64,000 bases of DNA, from assembly GCF_918797505.1 (NCBI RefSeq), contig NC_092801.1, positions 4,216,001 through 4,280,000 on the forward strand, given 5' to 3'. Below are positions 53,262 through 63,040 of this stretch, piece after piece. The position numbers and the translations under genes are program-made. How positions within the stretch are numbered: the stretch's first letter is position 1; each line of letters opens with the position of its first letter. The stretch is from Bemisia tabaci. Taxonomy: Eukaryota > Arthropoda > Insecta > Hemiptera > Aleyrodidae. Below the pieces are notes generated by a model, which saw only the letters and a list, made by a program, of their open reading frames with translations, searched no databases and was not told the origin of the DNA.

Positions 53262-54440
53262 ATAGGGCGCTACGCCCCCTGACCGCTACGCTGCCCAACC
53301 CCCCGAGGGCGGTTCACGGACCTATTGTGGGTTGATCTGGTGTGAAATAAGACAAAGCTCTAAAAAAACAATTTATCTGCGATCATATTAATGATTGTAG
53401 GGCGAAGTAGTTCATTCATTTTCGGTAACTTCTATGTAAAGAGAAGAAATAGAAAAAAAAAATTTTAATATGAGCTCAGAATGATCGAGGAAGTCAAAAA
53501 TAATGATTCTTTACCATGAAAAAAAAAAAAAAAAAATTGTAAAGAGTGCGTCGCGAAATCACTGAAAAATTCACTGGAATCGCTGGATAATTGAATGAAA
53601 GAAGAAATTAAAGAGGCGATCAGTCGAGAGCACACACTGATAAAAATATTTGTGTTCTTGTGCTTCTCTTGGTTAACTTACCTATTCTGGCGCAAAATAA
53701 ACCAAGAGACATTGTTGCCCCTGAAAACTGTTAACTTCTTATTTATGTAACCACCTAATGGAAACCACCGAAAAAAAAGAACAATTTGTTGAGCCATTCA
53801 GGTTATTTTTAAGAAAAAGAGAAAGTTGCATAATCTTTGTGACGCTGTAATGCTTTGCCATCCGGTTTCGGGAAATTGCCACGGCGGGAAATTTGAAAAA
53901 AAAATTGTAAGTTTTGGCGTTTTTCCAAGTACCTTTTTGGTGCGCGATTTTTTGGCGGAAAAAATGCTACTAGGGAGACTCTCAGTTTTTGGACTAATGA
54001 CTGTACTGAAGTTAGGAGCGCTTGAAGTCGGAGACTCTAACGGTTGAAATCGGTGGCAACGCTGGACCACAGTTCTGTCAAGGATTATAATATGGTTTCA
54101 TAACGTATTATTTTAGCTTTGAGGCATTCAATCTTGCTATGAATATTTGAGTCAGAGATTTCAATTCACCCAGTATGGCATCCCTTTCTAGATCCCTACT
54201 CTGCCGCTTCCCACAGGCCTCGCAAAATATGATGAGGCACTTTCCTTCCAGTGTCTACATTTTTTCTAACGCGGGGGAAAAAGAGTTAAAGCCACCTGAA
54301 CGATCAATGCAGCATTATTATTAAGAACGCTAATTGTTAGTTAAATCAAGTTCGGAAATATTTCCTTCACCAGAGTGGCATTTCTAATATTTTCCCCCGT
54401 TGAATTGCCAAACGGCAAACTCGGGTTTCCTCAGACTGTT
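52431..54440 (+). other. Gene E intron, long stretch with poly-A tract
   Basis: A poly-A run of about 35 nt lies at 53225-53260, followed by a short C/G-rich segment, and a second A run lies near 53519-53536. No exon or known repeat was found. Confidence 0.4.
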
Positions 54441-54630
54441 AAATGGACTACATTTATTGAAATTTGGAACTCAATTCAATTATTAAACGACAATTATTAC
54501 TCAATTACTTTTTTGCAATTCTAGCCCGATTTAAAAACGACGTATTTGCCATTAGTTTCCCTATGCACACAAGTGTTTTTCTAGAAGAGCCAGAATTTAG
54601 AGTTCCAAATTGCAAAATGCAGTCCACATG
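54441..54630. repeat. GGACTACATTTTGCAA-family element with small insertion
   Basis: TAAATGGACTACATTTATTG at the left and TTCCAAATTGCAAAATGCAG at the right flank the usual core (CCCGATTTAAAAACGACGTA, TTAGTTTCCCTATGCACAC). About 40 bp of AT-rich sequence is inserted after GGAACTCAATTC. Confidence 0.7.
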
Positions 54631-54995
54631 AGCATCACTTAAAATGTAGCCTTAACTGTTGTACTTTGATCATTTCTTTGCTATAGTGCCTTTTCTAATG
54701 TTACACATGTGTTTGCTCGCAGTCTCAAAGTTTCTTTTGTTTTCTTTGTTATAACTATGTCATCTTTTTGTGTACCAAATCATTATAATAAGTATATGCT
54801 TGGTTGAGGACTAACAAAATAGGAGAAAAAAGAAAGAAAAAAATCCGATGTTTAAAAAAAATTCAACGAATAATCAGCCACGCACGCGTCCATGTATCAG
54901 TAAAGTAAAACCTGCCACTCTTCTTTACACGATAGATTGTCTAATGATCTAATGAGTGATCTAATGCGCGAGTTCTTCGATAGGTAATTGCTGTT

Positions 54996-55157
54996 CAAAT
55001 GGACTAAATTTTGCAATTAGGAACTACAAATTTTGGCTCGGTTTAAAACATCGTATGAGCAATTAGTATCATTATGCTTTAAGTGTTTTCGCGGATGAGC
55101 CAGAGTAATTCCTATCATTGCAAAATGTAGTCCAAATGCGGGGGGGGGGGGGGGGGG
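54996..55157. repeat. GGACTACATTTTGCAA-family element, followed by poly-G
   Basis: TCAAATGGACTAAATTTTGC on the left and ATTGCAAAATGTAGTCCAAA on the right, with the standard core between. A run of about 17 G immediately follows at 55140-55157. Confidence 0.75.
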
Positions 55158-55570
55158 TTGTTATGTAAACAATGGATTAAAGCAGGGTCGTTGTGTCTCG
55201 CGTCTCGCCCACTTTGTTTAAAGTTTTCTGGGAGCAGGTTTTCAACGAATGGAAAAGGAAGTGTTCGGCATGGGTGTTCGAACGCCTAAATGAGATAGAC
55301 ACGTTTTTCAATTTGTGCATTGCGAATGATACGATCTTTGCTTAGGATGCAGGAGATGCAGAATACATGGCTCGGAAGTTAGTTGGGGCTTCGATTCTTC
55401 TGATAGATCTAGAATTGAGGCAAATAAGTGATAATAAGAAATAAGTTAAGTTTAATGAGCACGTGCATAAAACTGCGAGTAAAGGTAACAGTTTCTTTTA
55501 ATGCACTAGCACTGAGGGAGAAATGATTGATTTCAAAACTCATGTTTTAATCGCTCTTTGTATTTTGTAG

Positions 55571-56101
55571 GTTGTCCTGGTCGTCCTGGTGGTTGCGGTA
55601 ACGGTCACCAACGCATCTCCGTGGGGACACAGAGGCCACGATGAACACAAAGGCCACGATGATCACAGAGGCCACGATGAACACAGAGGCCACGATGAAC
55701 ACAAAGGCCTCGATGAACACAGAGGCCACGATGAAAACAAAGGCCACGATGAAAACAAAGGCCAAGATGGACACAAAGGCTCCGATGGACACATAGGCCA
55801 CGATGAACACAGAGGCCAAGACGAACACAGAGACCACGATGAACACAAAGGCCACGATGAACACAGAGGCCACGATGAACACAGGGGCCACGATGAACAC
55901 AAAGGCCACGATGCACACAGAGGCCACGAGGGACAGCAAGGCCACACCGTACACAGAGGCCACGAGGGACAGCAAGGCCACAATGTACACAGAGGCCACG
56001 ATGAACATAGAGGCCAAGATGAACACAAAGGCCACAATGAACACAGAGACCACGACGAACACAGAGGCCACGATGAACACAAAGGCCACGGTAGACACTA
56101 A
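55571..56101 (+). CDS. Gene E exon 2: secreted His/Asp/Gly hexapeptide-repeat protein (182 aa total)
   Basis: The acceptor (CTCTTTGTATTTTGTAG) ends at 55570. The first codons (VVLVVLVVAVTVTNA) finish the signal peptide, with probable cleavage before SPWGH. The whole mature chain of about 160 residues is a hexapeptide array, consensus G-H-D-E-H-R/K, about 26 units, with variants such as GHDENK, GQDGHK and two GHEGQQGHTVHR/GHNVHR pairs that mark an internal duplication. About one residue in four is His and one in five is acidic, so the chain is highly hydrophilic, probably disordered, and a plausible metal-ion binder. The 18 bp DNA unit keeps several other frames open, including long antisense ones, which are shadows. 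AATAAA at 56388-56393. No family name is recognised. Role (extracellular structural, salivary or metal-binding) is inference. Confidence 0.78.
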   Translation, partial: VVLVVLVVAVTVTNASPWGHRGHDEHKGHDDHRGHDEHRGHDEHKGLDEHRGHDENKGHDENKGQDGHKGSDGHIGHDEHRGQDEHRDHDEHKGHDEHRGHDEHRGHDEHKGHDAHRGHEGQQGHTVHRGHEGQQGHNVHRGHDEHRGQDEHKGHNEHRDHDEHRGHDEHKGHGRH

Positions 56102-56510
56102 GACCACAAAACATGGATGCCAGCAATCACATCTCAAATTTAATTTATTCCAGTTTGAACAGATTCCTCTTCTCGTACCAGAATGTCATACCAGACATTA
56201 GTAGCAAGATTATGAGCTGACGCTTAACAAGTCCAGATAAGACACTTCGTTGAAGATAAAAATGAGAAAAGCAATAGGTTATTATGTATTTAAAGTTATA
56301 GAGTAAGTTTATGTAATACATGTTTTCCCCCTCTCCAATGTACCTCATTATATTTCGATTGAATTTCTTTGATCATCTTTCACGAAAAATAAAAATCGAT
56401 GCAAAAGTTTCCTAACCGTTGAACTTAAGAACGAGCAAACCCTTCATTCTTTGATGACTTTTCTTGATTCCAAACTTTGTCAGATTTACATTCCGTGCGA
56501 CGCACAGTGG

Positions 56511-56731
56511 ATCAAGTCAATCAGAGAGGTTGGACATTAAATTTTTGACTAAAATTGCAAATTCTGATGTTAATTTCGACACATTTTAAATTTCAAGGGA
56601 TGCGTTCAGAAGAAAATATAACGAGGAAACCAATGGAACCACTTTTAGAAACTTGTGTATAAACAGAGTTATACGCTTCTGAAGTTTCCAAATTTTGTCC
56701 GACCTATCCCATTGACTCGATTCACTGTGCG
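56511..56731. repeat. TIR element (CGCACAGTGGATC), copy 2
   Basis: Ends CGCACAGTGGATCAAG and TTCACTGTGCG. Shares AAACCAATGGAACCACTTTT and CCAAATTTTGTCCGACC with 20092-20328, about 120 bp after the gene E polyadenylation signal. Confidence 0.8.
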
Positions 56732-57102
56732 ACGGAGGAGTCAGGAGGTCTGAAACTACACTTCTCCAAAAATGTATTTACGAGTCATGACAAGTGTTTG
56801 TTTATTGTCGGTCAGGACATTTCACCAGCAGATTGAACAACACTCCATGCACGAGGTGTGTTCAAAAAGTTACCGGACTTGCTGCCCTGTCCTTAAAAAT
56901 GGGCCGATCGAGCTAAACTGGAGCTTTTTTAAAAGCTTGTACTTCCACAAGAATAGGGCTTATTGATCTTTTGAAAAATATTTATTAGATTCTGCAAAGC
57001 GTCAATTTTACGGCGGCATGTTTGACTAGCTCGGCGATTTAGTGCACTACACATTTTCGGATGGGCTGATCCAGCTGGCACATCCAATTCCACTGCAATG
57101 AA

Positions 57103-57642
57103 CCACTAGACAAGGTAAAAATTTAAGCATTCTGATACATGTTCCTGATCAAGAATTCCACGTAAAACACGATCAACGCATCGAAAACTACTGAAATTAA
57201 TTTCTAATTGTGATATTAACGATTTTATTTTACATTGGTTACGGGAAATTTCAATTACTCAATCACAAGAAACACAATACTCTACGTGAGTCAAATAGCG
57301 TACCACAACGGTTTTGGCAGGTCTCTCAACTGAGCATTGTTCCTATCCCATCCTTTATTGTTCAAAGTGTAATAAATTTGCTATAGCTGAGCCAAAGCGT
57401 CCAGATTGAGGTTCCCAGATTTTGACATTGCAGAGACTGTCACAATTAGTGCGCGATTTGACTCACTTGGACCATTGCGTTTTCATGAGCGGGGGAGATT
57501 TGAATTCACGCGTCAAGACATTTAATATCTGGGTCGGGAGTTAATTACAGTAATTTTCGTCACGCGAGTCGCGTTATACGTGAAATTGTGGTCAAGAAAC
57601 ATGTATTAGAATGCTGAACTTGGTACCTTGTCTAGTGGTCCA
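57103..57642. repeat. TIR element (GGACCACTAGACAAGGTA), copy 2
   Basis: Ends GAACCACTAGACAAGGTAAA and TACCTTGTCTAGTGGTCC are inverted. About 540 bp, colinear with the copy at 51879-52430 but in places inverted relative to it. Confidence 0.8.
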
Positions 57643-57800
57643 TTTCCGCAACAGTAGTGCACTAGTACAAGGGTCTTCCCTAACAACTTCACATACATTC
57701 TCCACATTTGCATCATTCAGAGAAGTCGCAGATCGTCCCGATATCTCACTATCTCCTTTTGCCGTCCTCTTTTTAAGGGCAACAAATGCCACTCAAAACA

Positions 57801-58032
57801 AACTGGAAAAAAAAAACACATTGGATCTAGAGTCCAGACTCTTGAAAACGTTGACGAGAAAAAGGACTCTTGATTCAATCGGACTTTTTGCTTGAATCAA
57901 GAAGAAATCCGCCTAAATCAAGAGGCTCGGCTCTTTGATTCAAGGAAAAATCGGATTGAATCAAGAGTATTTTTTCTTGTCAATGTTTAATAGTCTGGAC
58001 TCTAGATTCAAGCGACTTTCTTTTTTCTAGTG
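57801..58032. repeat. MITE-1 copy 8
   Basis: ACTGGAAAAAAAAAACACAT at the left, TTTTTTCTAGTG at the right. Centre slightly diverged (GAAATCCGCCTAAATCAAGA). Confidence 0.8.
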
Positions 58033-58848
58033 CACAAACTCCGACCCATCATAGCATCATCGCCGTGTGCTTAATCAGGCCAAAAGTCTCCTTCGCAGAT
58101 TTTTTGCTAACGGACGCAAAATTTTGTGTTCACTCTTTACTAGGAATTAAACGAGTATTTTCGCGAAAATCAGATTAACAAAGCATACACACACTGAACT
58201 GAATCCGTTGCATATGAAAATTAAAGAGAGGTCAGCAACTTGCATTTTTGAGGAGTTTAAAATGCCACTAGTCAGCCAAAGTTTAGTGCATTATCTTATG
58301 CGAGCAGGCGCGACGTGTAAAATTGATTCGCATTATCTTCCTCGTTGCACGCACTTGTCTCATCATTCACCTCACACTTATTAGGTATGCTGTCGTGATA
58401 TAGCGAAGAGAGCAGTAAGTGCAAAACTGATGTTTTGAGAAAACGGGCTCAGAGGCATCCGACCGAGGGCTTTACTTACTTGCAGCCGATGGGCCGCCTG
58501 TATTTTGCCTCCCCCTTCTCATTCGATTTGAAACATCAATAAAAACCATCAAGTGAACAAGCCGAGGGCGGAGGGGTGCATAAGACGCGTTTACTCGTGT
58601 TGGACAGATTTTTTGCGAAAGCCCTATCAACACTCCAAGCAAAAGTTCACGGAACTTGGCGCGTAAGTTGAGTTCCGTAAACCTATCTCTGTGTGGACAA
58701 GGCCTTCCATTTAGATGAAATGAACGAAACAATTATGAAAGAACAAACATAAATGTGGATTAATAATTTAAACTTCCGCCGCCGCGCCGCGATGACCGCA
58801 CTCCGTTTGGCGCAATGTGTGAAGTGGATTGCATTCAACATAGAGGAA
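58033..58848. other. Intergenic with a GCAGTAAGTGC repeat fragment
   Basis: At 58395-58462, AGCGAAGAGAGCAGTAAGTG and GAAAACGGGCTCAGAGGCAT match the repeat at 25010-25110. The rest is unremarkable. Confidence 0.45.
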
Positions 58849-59075
58849 CCAGCGCGATTACAGTGTTTTCAAAATCGTGCGAATTATTCTTTTTATTTTA
58901 AAATCACTCAATATACATACTGAGATGTACACAATAATTTTCCTTTAAAATGGACAATTTTTTGGTGGGTAGCAAGAACTATTTTATATTCTGAGAGACA
59001 TTTTTAGATAACTATGAAGACGCAACATTTTTACAACGCTGTAATCGCGCTGGTTCTTTTTCGCTAGATGCTATC
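58849..59075. repeat. AGCAAAAAGGAACMAGYGCGATTA element, copy 2
   Basis: AGGAACCAGCGCGATTACAG at the left and CTGTAATCGCGCTGGTTCTT at the right are perfect inverted ends. The interior parallels 42296-42545. Confidence 0.75.
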
Positions 59076-59084
59076 CAAGTATTC

Positions 59085-59345
59085 CTACAGACTGGTATGC
59101 GCTATGCGTTTCACGCCGACCGCTGCGCTGCTGCACGCTCTGTGTTTCACGCAATGCGTGAAGTATTCATGTAGTTTTGTAGGCGCTATGCGTTTCACGC
59201 TGCCCGCTGCTGACCGCACTGAGTTTGACGTGATGCGTGAAGTATTCATGCAGTCTTGTAGGCGCTACGCGTTTCACGCTGCCTGCACTGTCTTTGACGC
59301 AATGCGTGAGGTATTCATGCAGTCTTGTAGGCGCTAATATGTGTT
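59085..59345 (+). repeat. Tandem repeat, three to four units of GTAGGCGCTATGCGTTTCACGC
   Basis: GCGCTATGCGTTTCACGC or a close variant begins at about 59100, 59182 and 59264, and TGCGTGARGTATTCATG at about 59155, 59234 and 59304, giving a unit of about 80 bp. An 89-codon frame across it is repeat-borne. Related to the hairpin at 19589. Confidence 0.65.
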
Positions 59346-59439
59346 ACATGCCGACCGCCGCGCGTTTCTCCTTTTCATCTTAAGTTCTCGTCATCGTTGC
59401 TCTCTGCACCTCGCCGTTCCAGGCCAAATTCTTCTTTGT

Positions 59440-59556
59440 CTATCAATTGGAACTGTGTGCATTATGACGTGAGCCCTGTTACGTACGTATTCTCATGAAA
59501 TTCATGGCTCTTGTCTTAATGTACATAGTTTCGTTTGGCAGAAGTACTTTCAATTT
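59440..59556. repeat. Palindromic MITE (GGACGTATTTCT family), decayed copy 4
   Basis: GTGCATTATGACGTGAGCCC and the inverse GGCTCTTGTCTTAATGTACA identify the core; the outer ends are eroded. Confidence 0.6.
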
Positions 59557-60464
59557 CAATTATCATCCCGCTAGAAATACCCCTGCCGTGCCCTGTTTTT
59601 GGTCACCTTATGGCGGTCGGCATGTTACAAGCAGTGAGAAACTGTAGGAGTGAATGACCTCTCTATACATGAGTGTGGAACTTGGTCAGTATGTCATTGT
59701 TTTAACAATTATTTTTCATTTTATTTTTTTCCCGTACAAAACGAAAATCTTAATCACCTAATGTATTACGGTGAGTATACATTCTTATCACCTATTGAAA
59801 CAGTTTTGATTACTTCTTTTCCTTCTGTGTTATTTTGATTGCTTGACAATGTCTATAACACCGGAGATCCATTAGGTCATTATTTCAATTCATCGGCTGC
59901 GTCCTAGTCATTAACATTGACAAGAAGATGCACTCGGACTTGATGCTAAGTTTGGAGCTCTTTTGTGACTTTTCGTATTTTAATGAAATTTTTCATTTCA
60001 ATAGGCCCATCCCCCCCCCCCCCCCTCATAGGGGCGCTTTGATGGCTCGGATGCAAAATAAAGACTTCGTTATCAGACTTGTAGTTTTCGAGGACTCTTT
60101 GAAAAAGAAACGGTATGTCCAAGAGCCGCCGAACCTACTCTAAAAAATGAAGGCACGGACCCAATAAATAACCTTTGGACTCCCCTAACTTTTGATAGGG
60201 GGGTCCGGTCGACTACCGGGTTGGCGCCAAAACTTTTCTTTTTTTACGCTCTTTCTAACGATGTATCAAATGATAGGAGTTGCCATTTGAAATTTTCGAG
60301 GGTTGAAGAACCGGAGAGTACCTCAAAAAGTTTCCTTCTCGATATGAGGAAGGACGCCACAAACCGCAAGTCGATATCGTAATTAGAACGGAAGTTATGG
60401 CCAGTGATGCATAACTTTTGAATAAACCCTGTATTTATTATTCCTATACGATATATTCCTGTGT
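59557..60464. other. Intergenic, homopolymer C tract
   Basis: C run at about 60010-60025; no gene or named repeat identified. Confidence 0.4.
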
Positions 60465-60520
60465 GATACTGCCGTGCTAAGGAAGAAAAATACTGCAAAC
60501 TCAGCGCTTTCAGCACTCTC
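60465..60520. repeat. Solo end of the CTGCCGTGCTAAGG family
   Basis: ACTGCCGTGCTAAGGAAGAA followed by unrelated sequence; no matching right end. Confidence 0.55.
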
Positions 60521-60611
60521 AGATGAAACAATAAACATTTGCGTGAAAATTCTCCATCTTCAATAAATAATAACATAATTTAAATGTTTCTCTTCATTAT
60601 TTACAGCCATG

Positions 60612-60856
60612 CTGACGTGCTAAGGAAGAACGCCGCATAAGCTTTCAGACGTTGCCACATTTCCTCCGAAACAAAACGAATTTACTATTTCAACTTACTT
60701 TTTCTTCAAATTTGTCGGGCGATTTCGTTCGCAGTTTAATCTAAAATATCTGAAAATTTCAAGAAAAAAATGCACAACTTTCCTCAATAATACATGTTTT
60801 ATCCGAGAAAAGGCAAATCTTGAATGTTTATACGACGTTCTTCCTTAGCAAGGCAG
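60612..60856. repeat. CTGCCGTGCTAAGG-family TIR element, copy 4
   Basis: CTGACGTGCTAAGGAAGAAC then GCCGCATAAGC on the left, and ATACGACGTTCTTCCTTAGC then AAGGCAG on the right. The inner GACGTTGCCACATTTCC pairs weakly with GAAAAGGCAAATC. Confidence 0.75.
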
Positions 60857-61008
60857 CATGGCACTGGCTCCCTCATAAAAGAACCTAAAGAACTGCCGCT
60901 GAAAGGGGAGGTTCTCCGAAAATTGACGGCAGTGCGTTCTTCCGATTTTTCAGGCGATTTCGTTCGCAATCCAATCTAGAATATCTGAAAATTTCAAGAG
61001 AAAACATG

Positions 61009-61228
61009 CACTGGAAAAAAAAACACATTGGATCTTGAGTCCAGACTCTTGGAAACATCGGCAAGAAAAAGTACTCTTGATTCAATCAGATTTAAGCTTA
61101 AATCAAAAGGAAATCCGCTCAAATTAAGAGGTTTGGTTCTTGATTTAAGCTTAAATCTGATTGAATCGAGAATATTTTTTCTTGTCGATGTTTTGAAGAG
61201 TCTGGACTCTAGATCCAATGAGTTTTAA
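61009..61228. repeat. MITE-1 copy 9
   Basis: Starts CACTGGAAAAAAAAACACAT. The right terminus is truncated after TAGATCCAATGAGTTTTAAG, so the final CCAGTG is missing. Confidence 0.8.
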
Positions 61229-61554
61229 GCACCAAAAAGCAGGCACAATCTAAAAGTGGTCGCGGTTTTTTTACATAGAAAAAAAAAATGGTTGTCTTCT
61301 TAAGCCGTATTACACTGAAAAGAGCCAAGCCACATTTTGGGGGTAAATGTGTAAGAGGTAATTTTGAGCTACATCAACTATTTTTTCTCTTCTTTTTTAC
61401 ACTTCAAATACCTCCGAACACGGGGTAACGTTTAGTGTGCGATTGAACGCAAGTAGATCATTGTGTTTTCCATGAGCGGGAAGTTTGAATTTTCGCACAT
61501 AAAAAAGGTTATTATCTAGCGTCCGGAGTTAGTATCGGTAACTTTCGTCCCATA

Positions 61555-61782
61555 CACTGGAACAAAAACACATTTGATCTAGAGTCCAGACTCTTAAAAA
61601 ACATCGACAAGAAAATGTACTCTTGATTTAATCAGAATCTAGCTTAAATCAAGAACCAAGCCTCTGAATTTAAGCAGATTTCATTTTAATTCAAGCTAAA
61701 ATCCGATTGCATCATGAGTATTTTTTCTTGTCGATGTTTTCACGAGTCTGGACTCTAGATCAAATGAGTTGTTTTTCCAGTG
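61555..61782. repeat. MITE-1 copy 10
   Basis: CACTGGAACAAAAACACATT to GTTTTTCCAGTG; full length. Confidence 0.85.
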
Positions 61783-62080
61783 TGCGTAATATTCCTGAAA
61801 AAAACATGTTTTATCCAAGAAAATTTGGGAAGTCTTGAATGTTTGTACAGCGTTCTTACTAAGCACGGCAGCACTGGTTACCTCATAAAAATACCTGAAG
61901 AACTCCCGCTGAAAGGGGAGATACTCCGAAAATTGACAGCAGTGCGTTCGAATGCGTCATCAGTCAATCTCAACGAGTCAGTCACACCTCCTCGGCGTTG
62001 GGTCCAGCACTCCAGCGGCTGCCATCCTCGTGGTTTTCCTGAACAGAAGTCAGATTGCATCATCGAATTAGCATACTATA

Positions 62081-62334
62081 CTGCCGTGCTAAGGAAAAAC
62101 GCCGTATGAGCCTTCAGGTGTTGCCAAGTTTCCTTCGATAAAAACCGAATTTACTGGGCAAATTGCGAATATTATTCTCCAAAAGTTTCAGACAATTTTG
62201 TTCGCAATTTAATCTAAAATAACTGAAAATTTCAAGGAAAAATATGCATGAATGTTGTCAAAAATACATGTTTGTATCAGGGGAAATTTGGCAACTCTCG
62301 AATGTTCATACGGCGTTCTTCCTTAGCACGGCAG
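62081..62334. repeat. CTGCCGTGCTAAGG-family TIR element, copy 5 (best preserved)
   Basis: CTGCCGTGCTAAGGAAAAAC then GCCGTATGAGCC and the inverse GTTCATACGGCGTTCTTCCT then TAGCACGGCAG are the termini. TATA immediately flanks both ends (TATA|CTGCC and GGCAG|TATA), consistent with a TA or TATA target duplication. It lies about 180 bp upstream of the gene F TATA box. Confidence 0.8.
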
Positions 62335-62458
62335 TATACACCGCTGTGAACGGGAAATTTCCAGGAACTCCTCCTGATCTGGCACGGCCAACAATGAGTC
62401 CTCTCCGCTTGATGACGGGTCAAAATGTCTTTGACTGGGGGATTTTTCGCCCCCCGGG

Positions 62459-62464
62459 CACGTG
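62459..62464 (+). promoter_or_regulatory. E-box (CACGTG) upstream of gene F
   Basis: A perfect CACGTG palindrome stands 58 bp before the TATA box. bHLH factors bind such sites, but a single occurrence is weak evidence of use. Confidence 0.3.
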
Positions 62465-62516
62465 ACTGAAAAAACGTGTTCGACACATCAAACCGAGGAG
62501 CGTTTTAACTGTTTCC

Positions 62517-62554
62517 TATAAAAACTCCGGTCCACGAACCGGAGTCAACAGTTT
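62517..62554 (+). promoter_or_regulatory. Gene F core promoter (TATA + initiator)
   Basis: TATAAAAA at 62517 lies 33 nt before the A of CAGT (62550) in GTCAACAGTTTCCCTCCG. The CAGTTTCC initiator block matches gene C exactly over eight bases. CTCCGGTCC/GGACCGGAG-like sequence between the two forms a small hairpin (CTCCGGTCCACGAACCGGAG). Leader of 55 nt to the ATG. Confidence 0.65.
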
Positions 62555-62604
62555 CCCTCCGTTTAGTTTCCTCACCTGGTTAGAAGCTGCGAATCTGATC
62601 GACG

Positions 62605-62622
62605 ATGGACTTTCGACTAATA
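62605..62622 (+). CDS. Gene F exon 1: six-codon start of signal peptide (gene continues off window)
   Basis: MDFRLI ends at a GTGAGT donor (62623), phase 0. It has the promoter, leader length and exon size of genes C and D. No acceptor followed by a hydrophobic phase-0 frame was found in the remaining 1.4 kb, so exon 2 should lie to the right of the window, given 3.4-5.6 kb introns in the relatives. It predicts another small secreted Gly/His-rich protein. Confidence 0.65.
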
Positions 62623-62738
62623 GTGAGTAGAATATTTTATTTGATGTGAAGTGAAAACTGGAAAAATAGTTAGGGAACTTTCTTTTAAAATCATTTTATT
62701 TTAATTTTTTTTTATTTACGTTTTGTAACTCAAAGGAT

Positions 62739-62761
62739 TTTTTTTTTTTTTTTTTTTTTTT
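62739..62761. repeat. Poly-T tract in gene F intron
   Basis: Uninterrupted T run of about 23 nt. Confidence 0.9.
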
Positions 62762-62840
62762 GGAATGCATTTCGGTGTTTTCGGTGATTACAATAAGGAA
62801 TAAATGCGTGATCTGGTGACATTTATTCCATATCTATAAA

Positions 62841-63040
62841 CACTGGAAAAAAAACACATGGATCTATAGTCCGGACTCTAAAAAACATCGACAAGAAAAA
62901 ATACTCTTGATTCAATCAGGATCTAGCTTAAATCAAGAACCAAGCCTCTTAATTTGAGCGGAATTCGTTTTGATTCTAGCATAAATCTGATTGAATCAAG
63001 AGTCCTTTTTCTTGTCAATATTTTCAAGAGTCTGGACTAT
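62841..63040. repeat. MITE-1 copy 11, right end truncated
   Basis: CACTGGAAAAAAAACACATG at the left; the right arm stops at AGAGTCTGGACTATCAATGG without the usual CCAGTG. Confidence 0.8.

Larger units (their letters stand above)
60857..61960 (+). repeat. Local segmental duplication containing two MITE-1 copies
   Basis: A phrase containing CTCATAAAAGAACC, CCGCTGAAAGGGGAG and CTCCGAAAATTGACGGCAGT, then GCGTTC, at 60870-60945 recurs at about 61875-61950. Both are preceded by the right end of a CTGCCGTG-family element (60856 and 61872). MITE-1 copies lie between. Confidence 0.65.

Noticed and set aside
53798..54070. Overlapping sense and antisense frames of 73 and 90 codons
   Set aside because: No start context, repeat family or domain; frames overlap on opposite strands as expected by chance.
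55547..56137. Long antisense frames (up to 196 codons) over gene E, reading as hydrophobic VAFVFIV-type or Cys/Leu-rich repeats
   Set aside because: They are shadows of the 18 bp repeat, whose unit has no stop in several frames. The + strand frame has the splice acceptor, signal peptide, stop and AATAAA.
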